Origin: Actinotignum schaalii
GTDB lineage: Bacteria > Actinomycetota > Actinomycetes > Actinomycetales > Actinomycetaceae
Assembly (NCBI RefSeq): GCF_000724605.1
Contig: NZ_CP008802.1
Span: 248,001-312,000 of the forward strand
DNA: 64,000 nucleotides
Direction of reading: 5' to 3'
Below the pieces are notes generated by a model. That model was not told where the DNA came from. It saw nothing but the letters and a program-made list of their open reading frames with translations, and did not search any database. Both the position numbers and the translations under genes were made by a program. This document shows, piece by piece, positions 53,179-61,989 of the stretch. Each line of letters opens with the position of its first letter. Positions within the stretch are counted from its first letter, which is position 1.

Positions 53179-56100
53179 ATGCGACGTCTCACCCTTGCCC
53201 AGCGGGCCCGGCGCTGCGGATTCACGGCCCCCGAACGCGCCGCCGCGGAGCTGGAGGCCGGCGCCTGGCAGCCGGAGGATTTCGCGCACGTCGCGGATCC
53301 GGACCGGGCGCTTGCGGCCTGCGCGCGGCTCGGCCTGAACCGTGGGGAGGGCGTAGGGAACGACGACGCAGCCCGGCCACGCCTGCTCGCCGTGCTCGGG
53401 CTCTCCACCGCGCTGGCCGATCACCTGGCGCGCCACCCCCGAGCCGCACAGGAACTGTGCGGGACCGCCGAAGAAGCCGAAGCACGCGCCCTGCTGAACG
53501 AGGCGGATGAACGGGAGGCCATGCGCGCCGCTCTGGCGCCTTGGCTCGCGGGCGCTGCGGCGGATACTGAGGCGGGTACTGAGACCGGTGCCGGACCGAA
53601 GGACGGACCGGAGGCCGGAACCGATACTGGGAACAATTCACACGAGGCGCCCGGAAACGATCCGCGCGAGAACCGCAGTGACCTCCAGAGCGCTATTGCC
53701 GCGCTGCGCGCCCACTACTACACCCGCATCCTCACCCTGGCCGGCTGGGACCTCACCCTGCCCGATCCCGCTGCTCGCCTGCCCGAGGTAGCCGCCACCC
53801 TCTCCAACCTGGCCTGCGCCACCCTGGAAGGTGCCCTCCACCTCGCCCGCACCCGAGTACCCGATGCTCACGATGTCGATTTCACGATTATCGCGCTCGG
53901 GAAAACCGGGGGAGGGGAACTCAATTACGCCTCCGATGTGGACGTCGTCTATATCACCGAACCGCGCCCGGGAGTCAGCGAAGCACGAGCTCTGGAGATC
54001 GGCACCGCGCTGGCGACCACCCTCGCCGGATATATCAGCGCACCCGGCCCCGAAAGCGCCCTGTGGACCATTGACACCGCGTTGCGCCCCGAAGGCGGAA
54101 CCGGTCCCCTGGTGCGCACCCTCGCCTCCCACCTGGATTACTACGCCACCTGGGCACAAAGCTGGGAATTCCAAGCCCTCCTCAAAGCCCGCGTGGCCGC
54201 CGGAAACCGCGAACTCGGAGATAACTACCTGCGCGCCACCGCCCCGCTCGTCTGGAACGCCGCCTCCCGGGACAATTTCGTCACCGACGCCCGGGCCATG
54301 CGCGCCCGCGTGGAAGCCCATATCCCCACCGCCCAACGCGACCGCCATATCAAATTAGGGGCGGGCGGCCTGCGCGACGTGGAATTCACCGTCCAACTCC
54401 TCCAGCTCGTGCACGGGCGCGTAGACACCACCATCCGCTCGGCCACCACCACCACGGCGCTCGCGAGCCTCTCCGAAGGCGGATATATCTCCCGACCCGA
54501 TGCCGCTCGCCTCGACCACCACTACCGCTGGCTGCGCTGCCTAGAACACCGCGCCCAACTGGTGCGGCTACGCCGGGCCGCCGTGCTACCCACCCGCGAA
54601 GACGACCTGCGCCGCCTGGCCCGCTCCCTCGACCTGCCCGACGCCGCGACCCTCACCGACACTTTCGCGCAGGTACGCCGGGAGGTGCGCGAACTCCACC
54701 AAGATATTTTCTACCGGCCTCTTCTTCCCGCCGCCGCGCAGCTAGCCGCTGATGATATTTCCCTGGCTCCCGAAGCCGCCCGCACCCGGCTGGCCAGTAT
54801 CGGCTACCGCGACCCGGCCGGCGCACTACGCCATATCAGCGCCCTCACCGAAGGCACCAGCCGGCGCGCCGCCATCGCCCGCCAGCTCCTGCCCGTCATG
54901 CTCGGGTGGTTCGCCGAAGGCCCCGAACCGGATGCCGGCCTGCTCGCCTTCCGGGTGCTCTCCGAAAAAATGGGGGCCACCTCCTGGTATATGCGCACCC
55001 TGCGTGACGGTGGGCCCGTCGCCCACCGCCTCGCCCTCATTCTTTCCCGCTCGCGTTTCCTCGCACGCGATATCCCCGAACTACCCGAATCCATTGCATG
55101 GTTGGGCGACGACGCCGAGCTGGCCCCGCGCAGCGCCGGGGCGCTGCGCGGGGAGCTGGACGCGCTCCTCGAGCGACGCAGCCGGCCGGAGGAGATCGCC
55201 GGGGCGGGCCGGTGGTTGCGCTGGCGGGAAGTGCTGCGCACCGCCATGGCCCAGGCTCTCGGACTGCTCGGGCCCGAAGACGCGGCGGGCGCGGTGAGTA
55301 ACGCCGTGGAATGCGCGGTGGAAGCGGGGGTACGCGCCGCCAGGTGCGCCGTCGTCGCCGAAAAAAACCAGGCGGATGGCCCGCATCCCGATTTTTCTTT
55401 TGCGGTGATCGGGCTGGGGAGCCTGGGCGGGCGCGAATGTGGCTATACCTCCGATGCCGATGTGATCTTTGTGTGGGACGGGCCGGAGGAAGCTGCCGGG
55501 GATGCCGATGCGCTGGCGCGTGCTTTTATGCGCCTGGAGCAGGAGGTGGGCGGGGCGCCGCCGCTGGCGGTGGATGCGGATATGCGCCCGGAGGGCCGGA
55601 ATGGGCCACTGGCACGCAGCTTGGATTCCTACGGGGAGTATTACCGCAGCTGGGCTGAGCCCTGGGAATTCCAGGCGCTGCTGCGGGCTCGGGTAGTGGG
55701 CGGGAACCGCGAACTCGGGGAACGTTTCCTCGAGCTCATCGCCCCGCTGCGCTACCCGGCGCATTGGGATGAGGCGCGACGCACCGCTATCCGGCTCATG
55801 AAAATCCGGGTGGAAAAAGAGCGGATTCCCGGGGGAGTGGCCCCGGCCTCCCACCTCAAGCTCGGGCCGGGCGGGAGCGCGGATGTGGAGTGGACGGCGC
55901 AGCTCCTCCAGCTTGAGCACGCCGCGGCCTGCCCGCAACTCCGGGTCACCGGGACGGGGGAGGCACTGCGGGCGGCCGGTGCTGCCGGGCTGATCACCGC
56001 GGATGAGGAACACGCCCTCGTGGAAGGCTGGCGTGCCGCCAGTGCCCTGCGCCAGGCCGCTTTTGTGGCGACGGGCCGCAGCGGGAGCGCCGCACAGGTC

Positions 56101-56241
56101 ATTCCGCGTGATCCGCGCGAGCGCGAACGCATGGCCGCGATCCTGGGCGCCGAGCACGCCAGCGATATTCTCGACCGGCGCGCCCGAGCCGCGCGGCACG
56201 CCCGCGCCGCTGTGGAACACGTTTTTTACGGCCGCGACTAG
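53179..56241 (+). CDS. glnE: Bifunctional glutamine-synthetase adenylyltransferase/deadenylase
   Basis: A 1020-residue protein with two nucleotidyltransferase domains that attach AMP to, and remove it from, glutamine synthetase. The N-terminal domain carries GKTGGGELNYASDVDVVYI near residue 241, the C-terminal one GLGSLGGRECGYTSDADVIFVW near 743; each is followed by HLKLGPGG- or HIKLGAGG-type segments for the helical bundle. An acidic low-complexity insert (about 125-165) precedes the first domain. It converges with its presumed target glnA1. Confidence 0.95.
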   Translation: MRRLTLAQRARRCGFTAPERAAAELEAGAWQPEDFAHVADPDRALAACARLGLNRGEGVGNDDAARPRLLAVLGLSTALADHLARHPRAAQELCGTAEEAEARALLNEADEREAMRAALAPWLAGAAADTEAGTETGAGPKDGPEAGTDTGNNSHEAPGNDPRENRSDLQSAIAALRAHYYTRILTLAGWDLTLPDPAARLPEVAATLSNLACATLEGALHLARTRVPDAHDVDFTIIALGKTGGGELNYASDVDVVYITEPRPGVSEARALEIGTALATTLAGYISAPGPESALWTIDTALRPEGGTGPLVRTLASHLDYYATWAQSWEFQALLKARVAAGNRELGDNYLRATAPLVWNAASRDNFVTDARAMRARVEAHIPTAQRDRHIKLGAGGLRDVEFTVQLLQLVHGRVDTTIRSATTTTALASLSEGGYISRPDAARLDHHYRWLRCLEHRAQLVRLRRAAVLPTREDDLRRLARSLDLPDAATLTDTFAQVRREVRELHQDIFYRPLLPAAAQLAADDISLAPEAARTRLASIGYRDPAGALRHISALTEGTSRRAAIARQLLPVMLGWFAEGPEPDAGLLAFRVLSEKMGATSWYMRTLRDGGPVAHRLALILSRSRFLARDIPELPESIAWLGDDAELAPRSAGALRGELDALLERRSRPEEIAGAGRWLRWREVLRTAMAQALGLLGPEDAAGAVSNAVECAVEAGVRAARCAVVAEKNQADGPHPDFSFAVIGLGSLGGRECGYTSDADVIFVWDGPEEAAGDADALARAFMRLEQEVGGAPPLAVDADMRPEGRNGPLARSLDSYGEYYRSWAEPWEFQALLRARVVGGNRELGERFLELIAPLRYPAHWDEARRTAIRLMKIRVEKERIPGGVAPASHLKLGPGGSADVEWTAQLLQLEHAAACPQLRVTGTGEALRAAGAAGLITADEEHALVEGWRAASALRQAAFVATGRSGSAAQVIPRDPRERERMAAILGAEHASDILDRRARAARHARAAVEHVFYGRD

Positions 56242-56383
56242 CCCGCGCCCCGCGCCCCGCGCACGCGACCAGGCCGCCGCGGGCCGCGTCGCCTGTGTGC
56301 AAGGAGCCCGGGTGCTGCGGGTAGTACGGCCAGTGCGAGCGGGGCAGTACGGCCAGTGCGAGACGCCCCGGCCTCGCACCCGT

Positions 56384-57808
56384 TTAGAGCGTGTAGTACA
56401 GCTCGAATTCGTACGGGTGGGGGCGGGCCCGCAGCGGGGTCACTTCCGCATCCATCTTGTACTTAATCCAGGTGGCGATGAAGTCCTCGGTGAACACATC
56501 CCCTTCGAGAAGGAAATCGTGATCGGCTTCCAGCTCGGCCAAGGCCGCATCGAGGGAGGCCGGAATCGTCTCAATATCCGCGTATTCTTCCGGCGGCAGC
56601 TCGTAAATATCCTTATCGATGGGCGCCGGCGGCTCGATCCGGTTGCGGATACCGTCCAGGCCTGCCATGAGCTCCGCGGAGAAAGCCAGGTAGGGATTGG
56701 CGGTCGGGTCGGGAACCCGGAATTCAATACGTTTGGCGGCCGGGGAATTCCCGCTCAACGGAATCCGGATCGCGGCCGAACGGTTACGCGCCGAATACAC
56801 CAAATTGATGGGCGCCTCAAAACCGGGAACCAGGCGGCGGTAGGAATTCACGGACGGATTAGTGAAGGCCGCGAGCGCCTTCCCATGGGCCAGCAAGCCG
56901 CCCACATACCAGCGCGCCAGATCCGACAGCTGCCCGTAGCCACGCGGATCGTGGAAAAGCGGCTGGCCATCCTTCCACAGTGACATATGGCAGTGCATCC
57001 CCGAGCCGGCCGAATCGAAAAGCGGCTTGGGCATAAAAGTGGCAGTTTTTCCGCATACATCAGCAGCCCGGCGAATGACGTACTTGAATTTCATGAGGTC
57101 GTCCGCCGCGGCCCGCAGAGAATTGAAGCGATAGTTGATTTCTTGCTGGCCGCCCGCACCCACTTCGTGATGGGCACGTTCCACATCCAAGCCGACCTGC
57201 GCCAAATACTGGCACATGAGGTCACGCACATCCTCGTTCGCGTCCACCGGCGCCACCGGGAAATAGCCCTGCTGGTGGGGAATCTTGTAGCCGGTATTTC
57301 CGCCCGGCTCCGGCCGGCTCGAATTCCAGGAGCCCTCATTGGAATCAATCACGTACATGGAATGATTGACCGTGGTGTCATAGCGCACGTCGTCGAATAA
57401 ATAAAACTCGGCTTCCGCACCCACCGAAATCGTGTCCGCAATACCCGTGGAACGCAGGTAGGCCTCGGCGCGTTCGGCAACATTGCGCGGATCGCGCGCG
57501 AAAGGCTCATCCGTGTAGGGATCCACCACGTTGAAATTCATGACGAGAGTGGGTTCGGAACGGAACGGATCCACAAAAGCGGTGGACACGTCCGGAAGCA
57601 GTTTCATATCCGATTCGTGAATCGAGGTAAAACCGCGGATCGAGGAGCCATCGAACATATAGCCCTCGTTCATTTTTTCGGCGGTTGCCTGGGTGGCGGG
57701 CACCGTGAAATGCTGCATCACACCGGGCAGGTCACAGAAGCGAATATCAAGAAATTCGATCTCGTTTTCCGCGATAAACTCGGCAGCTTCGGCGACACTT
57801 GTGAACAT
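56384..57808 (-). CDS. glnA1: Glutamine synthetase, type I (GlnA1)
   Basis: A 474-residue GSI-beta glutamine synthetase. Key segments are [19 protein letters not shown]-like [63 protein letters not shown] and [19 protein letters not shown]. The adenylylation loop is intact as [13 protein letters not shown], so GlnE control applies. GGAGGAG stands before the ATG. The gene is transcribed towards glnE and separated upstream from the DUF4191 gene by a terminator. Confidence 0.95.
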   Translation of the reverse strand: MFTSVAEAAEFIAENEIEFLDIRFCDLPGVMQHFTVPATQATAEKMNEGYMFDGSSIRGFTSIHESDMKLLPDVSTAFVDPFRSEPTLVMNFNVVDPYTDEPFARDPRNVAERAEAYLRSTGIADTISVGAEAEFYLFDDVRYDTTVNHSMYVIDSNEGSWNSSRPEPGGNTGYKIPHQQGYFPVAPVDANEDVRDLMCQYLAQVGLDVERAHHEVGAGGQQEINYRFNSLRAAADDLMKFKYVIRRAADVCGKTATFMPKPLFDSAGSGMHCHMSLWKDGQPLFHDPRGYGQLSDLARWYVGGLLAHGKALAAFTNPSVNSYRRLVPGFEAPINLVYSARNRSAAIRIPLSGNSPAAKRIEFRVPDPTANPYLAFSAELMAGLDGIRNRIEPPAPIDKDIYELPPEEYADIETIPASLDAALAELEADHDFLLEGDVFTEDFIATWIKYKMDAEVTPLRARPHPYEFELYYTL

Positions 57809-57882
57809 GCGGACTCCTCCCGGCGCGCGGCGCGGCTAGCGGTGCGGTTACCCCATGTAGTTTAGCGTGCTGCCCCCGGCTC

Positions 57883-57913
57883 AAAAAACCTCCGGGCGTG
57901 CCTCCGCCCGGAG
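57883..57913 (-). terminator. Rho-independent terminator of the DUF4191 gene
   Basis: On the minus strand CTCCGGGCG-GAGGCA-CGCCCGGAG forms a perfect 9-bp stem followed by G and six T. It lies 55 bases past the DUF4191 stop and upstream of the glnA1 start. Confidence 0.85.
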
Positions 57914-57967
57914 AACTCACGTGGAATTCCCCGGGCGGATACTACATATGTACGACGACGGCGCGGC

Positions 57968-58669
57968 CTACTGGCCGCGCAGGGCCCGCCGATTAGCACG
58001 AATATTAGTGGGATCAATTCCCTTGGGGATATTGAGTGCCTTATTCCCCAAAGCTTCGAGGCGTTGGGCCAGGGCAGAAACTTCCTGGGCGGAAATTTCC
58101 TTCTTGAGCTTCTTAATAGCCTTTTCAATCTTGGCCAGCGGAACCTGGCCTTCGCCATTGCCCTTGAAAATGGCGTGCACCGGGGCGTTCGGGGCTACCC
58201 GGCGGATAGCCCGGCGCTCATCATCAACGAGCTTGCGGGTACGCGAGATGGGGCCTTCGGCAACCAGAACCACGCCGGGGCGCCCGATGAGGCGGAAAAC
58301 GAAATCCTGGTGGCGGGCGTTGAAACGCACCGGTTCGGTTTGCTTGACCCACGAGCCGCGCAGCGAATCAAGAATCGCGGAGGTGGCTCCCGGCATGCCG
58401 TCCAGCTGCGCGTAGCTAGCCGAGCGCACCGCCCGGGTGAGAAGCAGCATGGGAAGCAGGAGCATGAGGAGGATCCCGAAAACGGTCCACGCGATCCAGC
58501 TCTTGGTGAGGAAACCGAGGAGAATACCGATTGCCAGGCCCGCGAGCCCGGCCAGGGCAAGCCACCAGCCCAGATGCTTGTAGGTGCGCTTCGCGATGGT
58601 GAATGCGTCACGCAGAGTCTTGAAAAAGCCCGGCTTCTTCTTCGCGCCCTTGTTCTTATCCTGTGCCAT
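57968..58669 (-). CDS. DUF4191 family membrane protein
   Basis: A 233-residue protein with two membrane helices (about residues 35-55 and 58-78), a basic N-terminus (KNKGAKKKPGFFKTLRDAF) and a soluble C-terminal part containing GRPGVVLVAEGP and KKLKKEISAQEV. The pattern fits DUF4191, conserved beside glnA1 in actinobacteria. The function is unknown. AAAAGGA precedes the ATG. Confidence 0.85.
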   Translation of the reverse strand: MAQDKNKGAKKKPGFFKTLRDAFTIAKRTYKHLGWWLALAGLAGLAIGILLGFLTKSWIAWTVFGILLMLLLPMLLLTRAVRSASYAQLDGMPGATSAILDSLRGSWVKQTEPVRFNARHQDFVFRLIGRPGVVLVAEGPISRTRKLVDDERRAIRRVAPNAPVHAIFKGNGEGQVPLAKIEKAIKKLKKEISAQEVSALAQRLEALGNKALNIPKGIDPTNIRANRRALRGQ

Positions 58670-59004
58670 CTGATTCCTTTTAGATCCTTCTCGATAGTCC
58701 CCGTCGATTCTAGACGATAGAGCCGGCTTTGTTGAGCGGCTGGCCCAATCTCACGCTGGCGTACCCTTCGGGGGGCGGTGGGGAGCGTGCGGTGGCCGCG
58801 GTATCGAGGGCAAGTGCGGTGATGTGCTCGAGAACTCTGCGTGAGGTGGGAGGCGTGCTGCTGCGGCGTGCGGCGTGCGGCATGAGGCGTGAGGCGTGAG
58901 GGCTGAAGCCTGAGGTGTGAGCGGCTTGTGGATAACGACGCGGTGGCGGGCCCTCCTGTGGATGGCTTCTGGACGAGATGGGCCGGCGGTGGTGAAGTAC
59001 GCCT
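58670..59004. other. Gene-free interval
   Basis: About 335 bases without a credible gene. It contains a purine-rich near-repeat of GGCGTGAGG-like units around 58865-58925. Confidence 0.5.
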
Positions 59005-59586
59005 ATGGCAGGCACAGCGATGAATCGGCGCGGGGCACGCGGGGCACGTGGCGTAGGCGGGGTAAGCGGAGCTAGCGACGGGCGGGTAGCTATGTTGGTG
59101 CGCCTGTGCGTCCTCGGGATGGTGGCAGGTGTACTGGTAGGAATGGCGCTGGGCGCGCTGGTACCCACGGTGAACAAGGCACCCGCGGATCCGGTGCGGG
59201 GAGAAGACCCGGGGTACGGCGATGGCGCAGATCTCGCGTCGGAGCCGGATGCTGGGGCGGTGGCACGCCAGTTAGTGGCGGCCCGCGATGCCGCTATTAG
59301 TGCGGGTGATATAGCGGCGCTGAGCGCGTTGAGCGTGCCGGAAGGTGAAGCAGCGGCAGCCGATGCGAAGTTGCGTGGGATTCTGGAGAACACTCCGGTA
59401 GTGCATGTGGAAACCGAGGTACGGGAAGCTTCCTGGGTGGGGGAGAAGCTTCTTGAAGTTGTCACGGTGCAGCGCAGGCTCGTTCTCGCCAGCGGGGAAA
59501 CTATCGGGCCGCAACCGGAGCGGTGTGCGCGCTGGCAGCTGAGCCCGCAGCCGTGGCGGATTGTGGCGGTTCATCCGTGCCCGTAA
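59005..59586 (+). CDS. Membrane-anchored extracytoplasmic protein of unknown function
   Basis: A 193-residue protein with a Gly/Arg-rich start, one hydrophobic helix (about 29-52, LVRLCVLGMVAGVLVGMALG) and an extracytoplasmic domain with RQLVAARDAAISAGDIAAL, VHVETEVREASWVGEKLLEV and PERCARWQL. The domain resembles small NTF2-like secreted proteins in pattern, but I cannot assign a family. No clear ribosome binding site precedes the ATG; another in-frame ATG lies at 59020. Confidence 0.6.
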   Translation: MAGTAMNRRGARGARGVGGVSGASDGRVAMLVRLCVLGMVAGVLVGMALGALVPTVNKAPADPVRGEDPGYGDGADLASEPDAGAVARQLVAARDAAISAGDIAALSALSVPEGEAAAADAKLRGILENTPVVHVETEVREASWVGEKLLEVVTVQRRLVLASGETIGPQPERCARWQLSPQPWRIVAVHPCP

Positions 59587-59682
59587 AGGCGGCCGCCGGC
59601 GAGGGCCCATCAACCGAGGGCCCATCAACCGAACCTCAGGAGTCACACCAGCACCTGGGTAGGGGCTATATGTTTTCCGGGA

Positions 59683-59857
59683 TGTACTTCGCATGTACGG
59701 CATCGGCAGTACACCCCGGAAAACACACCCCGCCCGCCGGCCGCGGGGCGGCGATGCCCCAGCAAGGCAACAAAACGGGCATTCCGGACACCGCCTCCCG
59801 CAGAATGGGCATAAGGAACATAAAACCGGCTAAAACGGTGCTCTTACACCCACTTTC
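59683..59857 (+). repeat. Dispersed intergenic repeat, copy B (175 bp)
   Basis: Starts TGTACTTCGCATGTACG like copy A, here enclosed in a longer hairpin (TGTTTTCCGGG at 59671 pairing with CCCGGAAAACA). It continues with GGGCATAAGGAACATAAAAC and AAAACGGTGCTCTTA, matching copies A and C in order. Confidence 0.7.
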
Positions 59858-59909
59858 TTTTCCAGTAGGTGGCAGTGTGGTTGTGAATCAAAATTCCTGA
59901 GGAGGAACG

Positions 59910-60077
59910 ATGACAACCATGCCAACCACAACGCACGTCAAAGCCCGCGTTTTCACTCGCCAACAACAACGAGAAATCGCGTTGACATACGCGGGCCTGA
60001 AACGTGGCCAGAAAGGCCCTTACGCCGCGGGGTGGCTATTAACCCGAAAACTCCCCGGTATCCGGAATGCCAGATAG
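59910..60077 (+). CDS. Short ORF, possible transposase-like N-terminal fragment
   Basis: A 55-residue basic peptide starting MTTMPTTTHVKARVFTRQQQ, with a strong GAGGAGG site before the ATG. The segment REIALTYAGLKRGQKGPYA resembles the start of the helix-turn-helix protein OrfA of IS3-type elements, but it soon diverges and stops. It may be a decayed gene or a genuine small protein. The end overlaps a hairpin (60051-60096). Confidence 0.45.
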   Translation: MTTMPTTTHVKARVFTRQQQREIALTYAGLKRGQKGPYAAGWLLTRKLPGIRNAR

Positions 60078-60096
60078 CACTATCGGAACCGGGGAG
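60051..60096 (+). terminator. Hairpin at the end of the short ORF
   Basis: CTCCCCGGT at 60051 pairs with ACCGGGGAG at 60088-60096; the stem extends with one mismatch. CTTCC follows, so termination is only possible. Confidence 0.35.
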
Positions 60097-60207
60097 CTTC
60101 CCGTTCGCGCGATCACGCGCGCGACTGAGGTTGCGTTACTGAGTTACGCGGCACCTGAGATGCACTGCGTAACCCAGAGGAACCAAGGTTCTTAGTTCTT
60201 TAGTTCC

Positions 60208-61971
60208 TTAGAACGCACCCTCGAAATCGGCTTCTTCCAAGCGGGCCTTGAATTCCTTGAGGAACCGGCCGGCATCTGCGCCGTCGACCAAACGGTGATC
60301 GTAGGTGATCGCCGGGTAGAGGTAGGAACGAATGCCAATAGATTCATTGCCGTCCGCGTCCTTGACGATGCCGGGTTCGCGCATAATCGCGCCGATACCC
60401 AGGATGGCCACCTCGGGCTGGTTGATGACCGGGGTGTCAAACATGACGCCGTTCGAGCCGGTATTTGTAATGGTGAAGGTACCGCCGGTGAGGTCATCGA
60501 CAGCTGCTTCGCCATTGCGTACCTTGGCCGCGCCGGTGTTGATCGCCCGTGCCAGGCCGGCGATATTGAGATCGCCCGCGTTCTTGATAACCGGAACGAA
60601 CAGGCCCTTCGGGGTATCCACCGCGATGCCGATATTCTCGTAGTCGAAGTACTCCACCTCATTGTCCTTGATGGTGGCGTTGAGCTTCGGGTGGTTCTTC
60701 AGGGTATCGATGGCGGCCTTGACGAAGAAGGGCAGGTAGGTCAGCTTGGTGCCTTCACGTTCGGCGAAAGCGGCCTTATTGGCTTCCCGGAGCTTGACGA
60801 TCTTCGTGACATCCACCTTGATCACGGTGGTCAGCTGCGCCGAAATCTGGAGGGATTCCACCATGCGCTTGGCGATGGTTTGGCGCAGGCGCGTCATCTT
60901 CGCGGTGGTACCGCGCAGCTGAGCTGCCTCAGCGGACGGCGCGCTCGGCACGGACTTCTTCGCCGCGGCGGGCGCAGGCGCAGCTGCCGGGGCCGGCTGG
61001 GAAGCAGCGGCCTGGGCACGCGCGGCTTCTTCTGCGGCCTTCTTCGCGGCCGCGGCTGCCGCTTCCACATCCTGGCGGCGAATACGCCCGCCCACACCGG
61101 AGCCCTTGACTCCGGACAGATCCACATCTAAGTCCTTGGCGAGCTTGCGCACAATCGGAGTGATATAAGCATCCGGTTCGGAGAACCCGGTACCGGCATC
61201 AGCCGCATCCAGATCCGGGGTGTGCGCCTGGTTTTCCTGCTGGGCCGGGGTGCCGTGCTGCGGGGTCCCGGAAGCCGGTTCCTGGACCGCTGCCACACTG
61301 GCCGGTGCTTCAGCCGGGGCCGCACCGGCGGCGGGAGCCGCGGGGGCGGGCGCGGCTGCGCCGTCGCCGATATAAGCGATGACGGTGCCTACCGCAACCG
61401 TTTCATCTTCCTGGACCACAATCTTCTGGATGATGCCGGCGGCCGGGGCCGGGACTTCCGAATCGACCTTGTCCGTGGAGACCTCCACGATGGGCTGGTC
61501 GGCTTCGACTTCGTCGCCTTCGGCTACCAGCCAGGAGGTAACAGTTCCCTCATTGACGGATTCGCCCAGAGCCGGCATCTTCACTTCCACACCGGTGGCA
61601 GCCGAGCCACCCTGCTGCGGAGCCGGCGCGGCGGGCGCGGCGGGTGCAGCTGCCGGCGCAGGAGCAGCAGCCGGAGCCGCTTCTTCGGCGTGCGCCGCAT
61701 TGCTGGCGGGAGCTGCCGGAGCAGCCACGCCGGAGCCATCACCGATATAGGCGAGGATGGCACCCACCTCAACTTCTTCATCTTCCTGGACGAGGATCTG
61801 TTCGATCACGCCTTCCGCGGGGGAGGGGACTTCCGAATCGACCTTGTCTGTGGACACTTCCACAATCGGCTCGTCGAGCGAAACAGTATCGCCCACCTGC
61901 TTGAGCCAGGCAGTCACGGTACCGGTGGTGACGGATTCGCCCAGGGCGGGCATCTTCAACGGTTCAGACAT
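60208..61971 (-). CDS. sucB: Dihydrolipoamide acyltransferase (E2), two lipoyl domains
   Basis: A 587-residue E2 of 2-oxoacid dehydrogenase complexes. Two lipoyl domains each hold the lipoylated Lys in EVSTDKVDSEVP (about residues 43 and 157), joined by Ala/Pro-rich linkers. A peripheral-subunit-binding domain follows (ITPIVRKLAKDLDVDLSGVK), then the catalytic domain ending with HRLVDGADAGRFL. Actinobacteria often use one such E2 for both pyruvate and 2-oxoglutarate dehydrogenases, so it may partner aceE. It begins 18 bases after lpdA, in one operon. Confidence 0.94.
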   Translation of the reverse strand: MSEPLKMPALGESVTTGTVTAWLKQVGDTVSLDEPIVEVSTDKVDSEVPSPAEGVIEQILVQEDEEVEVGAILAYIGDGSGVAAPAAPASNAAHAEEAAPAAAPAPAAAPAAPAAPAPQQGGSAATGVEVKMPALGESVNEGTVTSWLVAEGDEVEADQPIVEVSTDKVDSEVPAPAAGIIQKIVVQEDETVAVGTVIAYIGDGAAAPAPAAPAAGAAPAEAPASVAAVQEPASGTPQHGTPAQQENQAHTPDLDAADAGTGFSEPDAYITPIVRKLAKDLDVDLSGVKGSGVGGRIRRQDVEAAAAAAKKAAEEAARAQAAASQPAPAAAPAPAAAKKSVPSAPSAEAAQLRGTTAKMTRLRQTIAKRMVESLQISAQLTTVIKVDVTKIVKLREANKAAFAEREGTKLTYLPFFVKAAIDTLKNHPKLNATIKDNEVEYFDYENIGIAVDTPKGLFVPVIKNAGDLNIAGLARAINTGAAKVRNGEAAVDDLTGGTFTITNTGSNGVMFDTPVINQPEVAILGIGAIMREPGIVKDADGNESIGIRSYLYPAITYDHRLVDGADAGRFLKEFKARLEEADFEGAF

Positions 61972-61989
61972 AGAGTTATCTCCCTCGAT

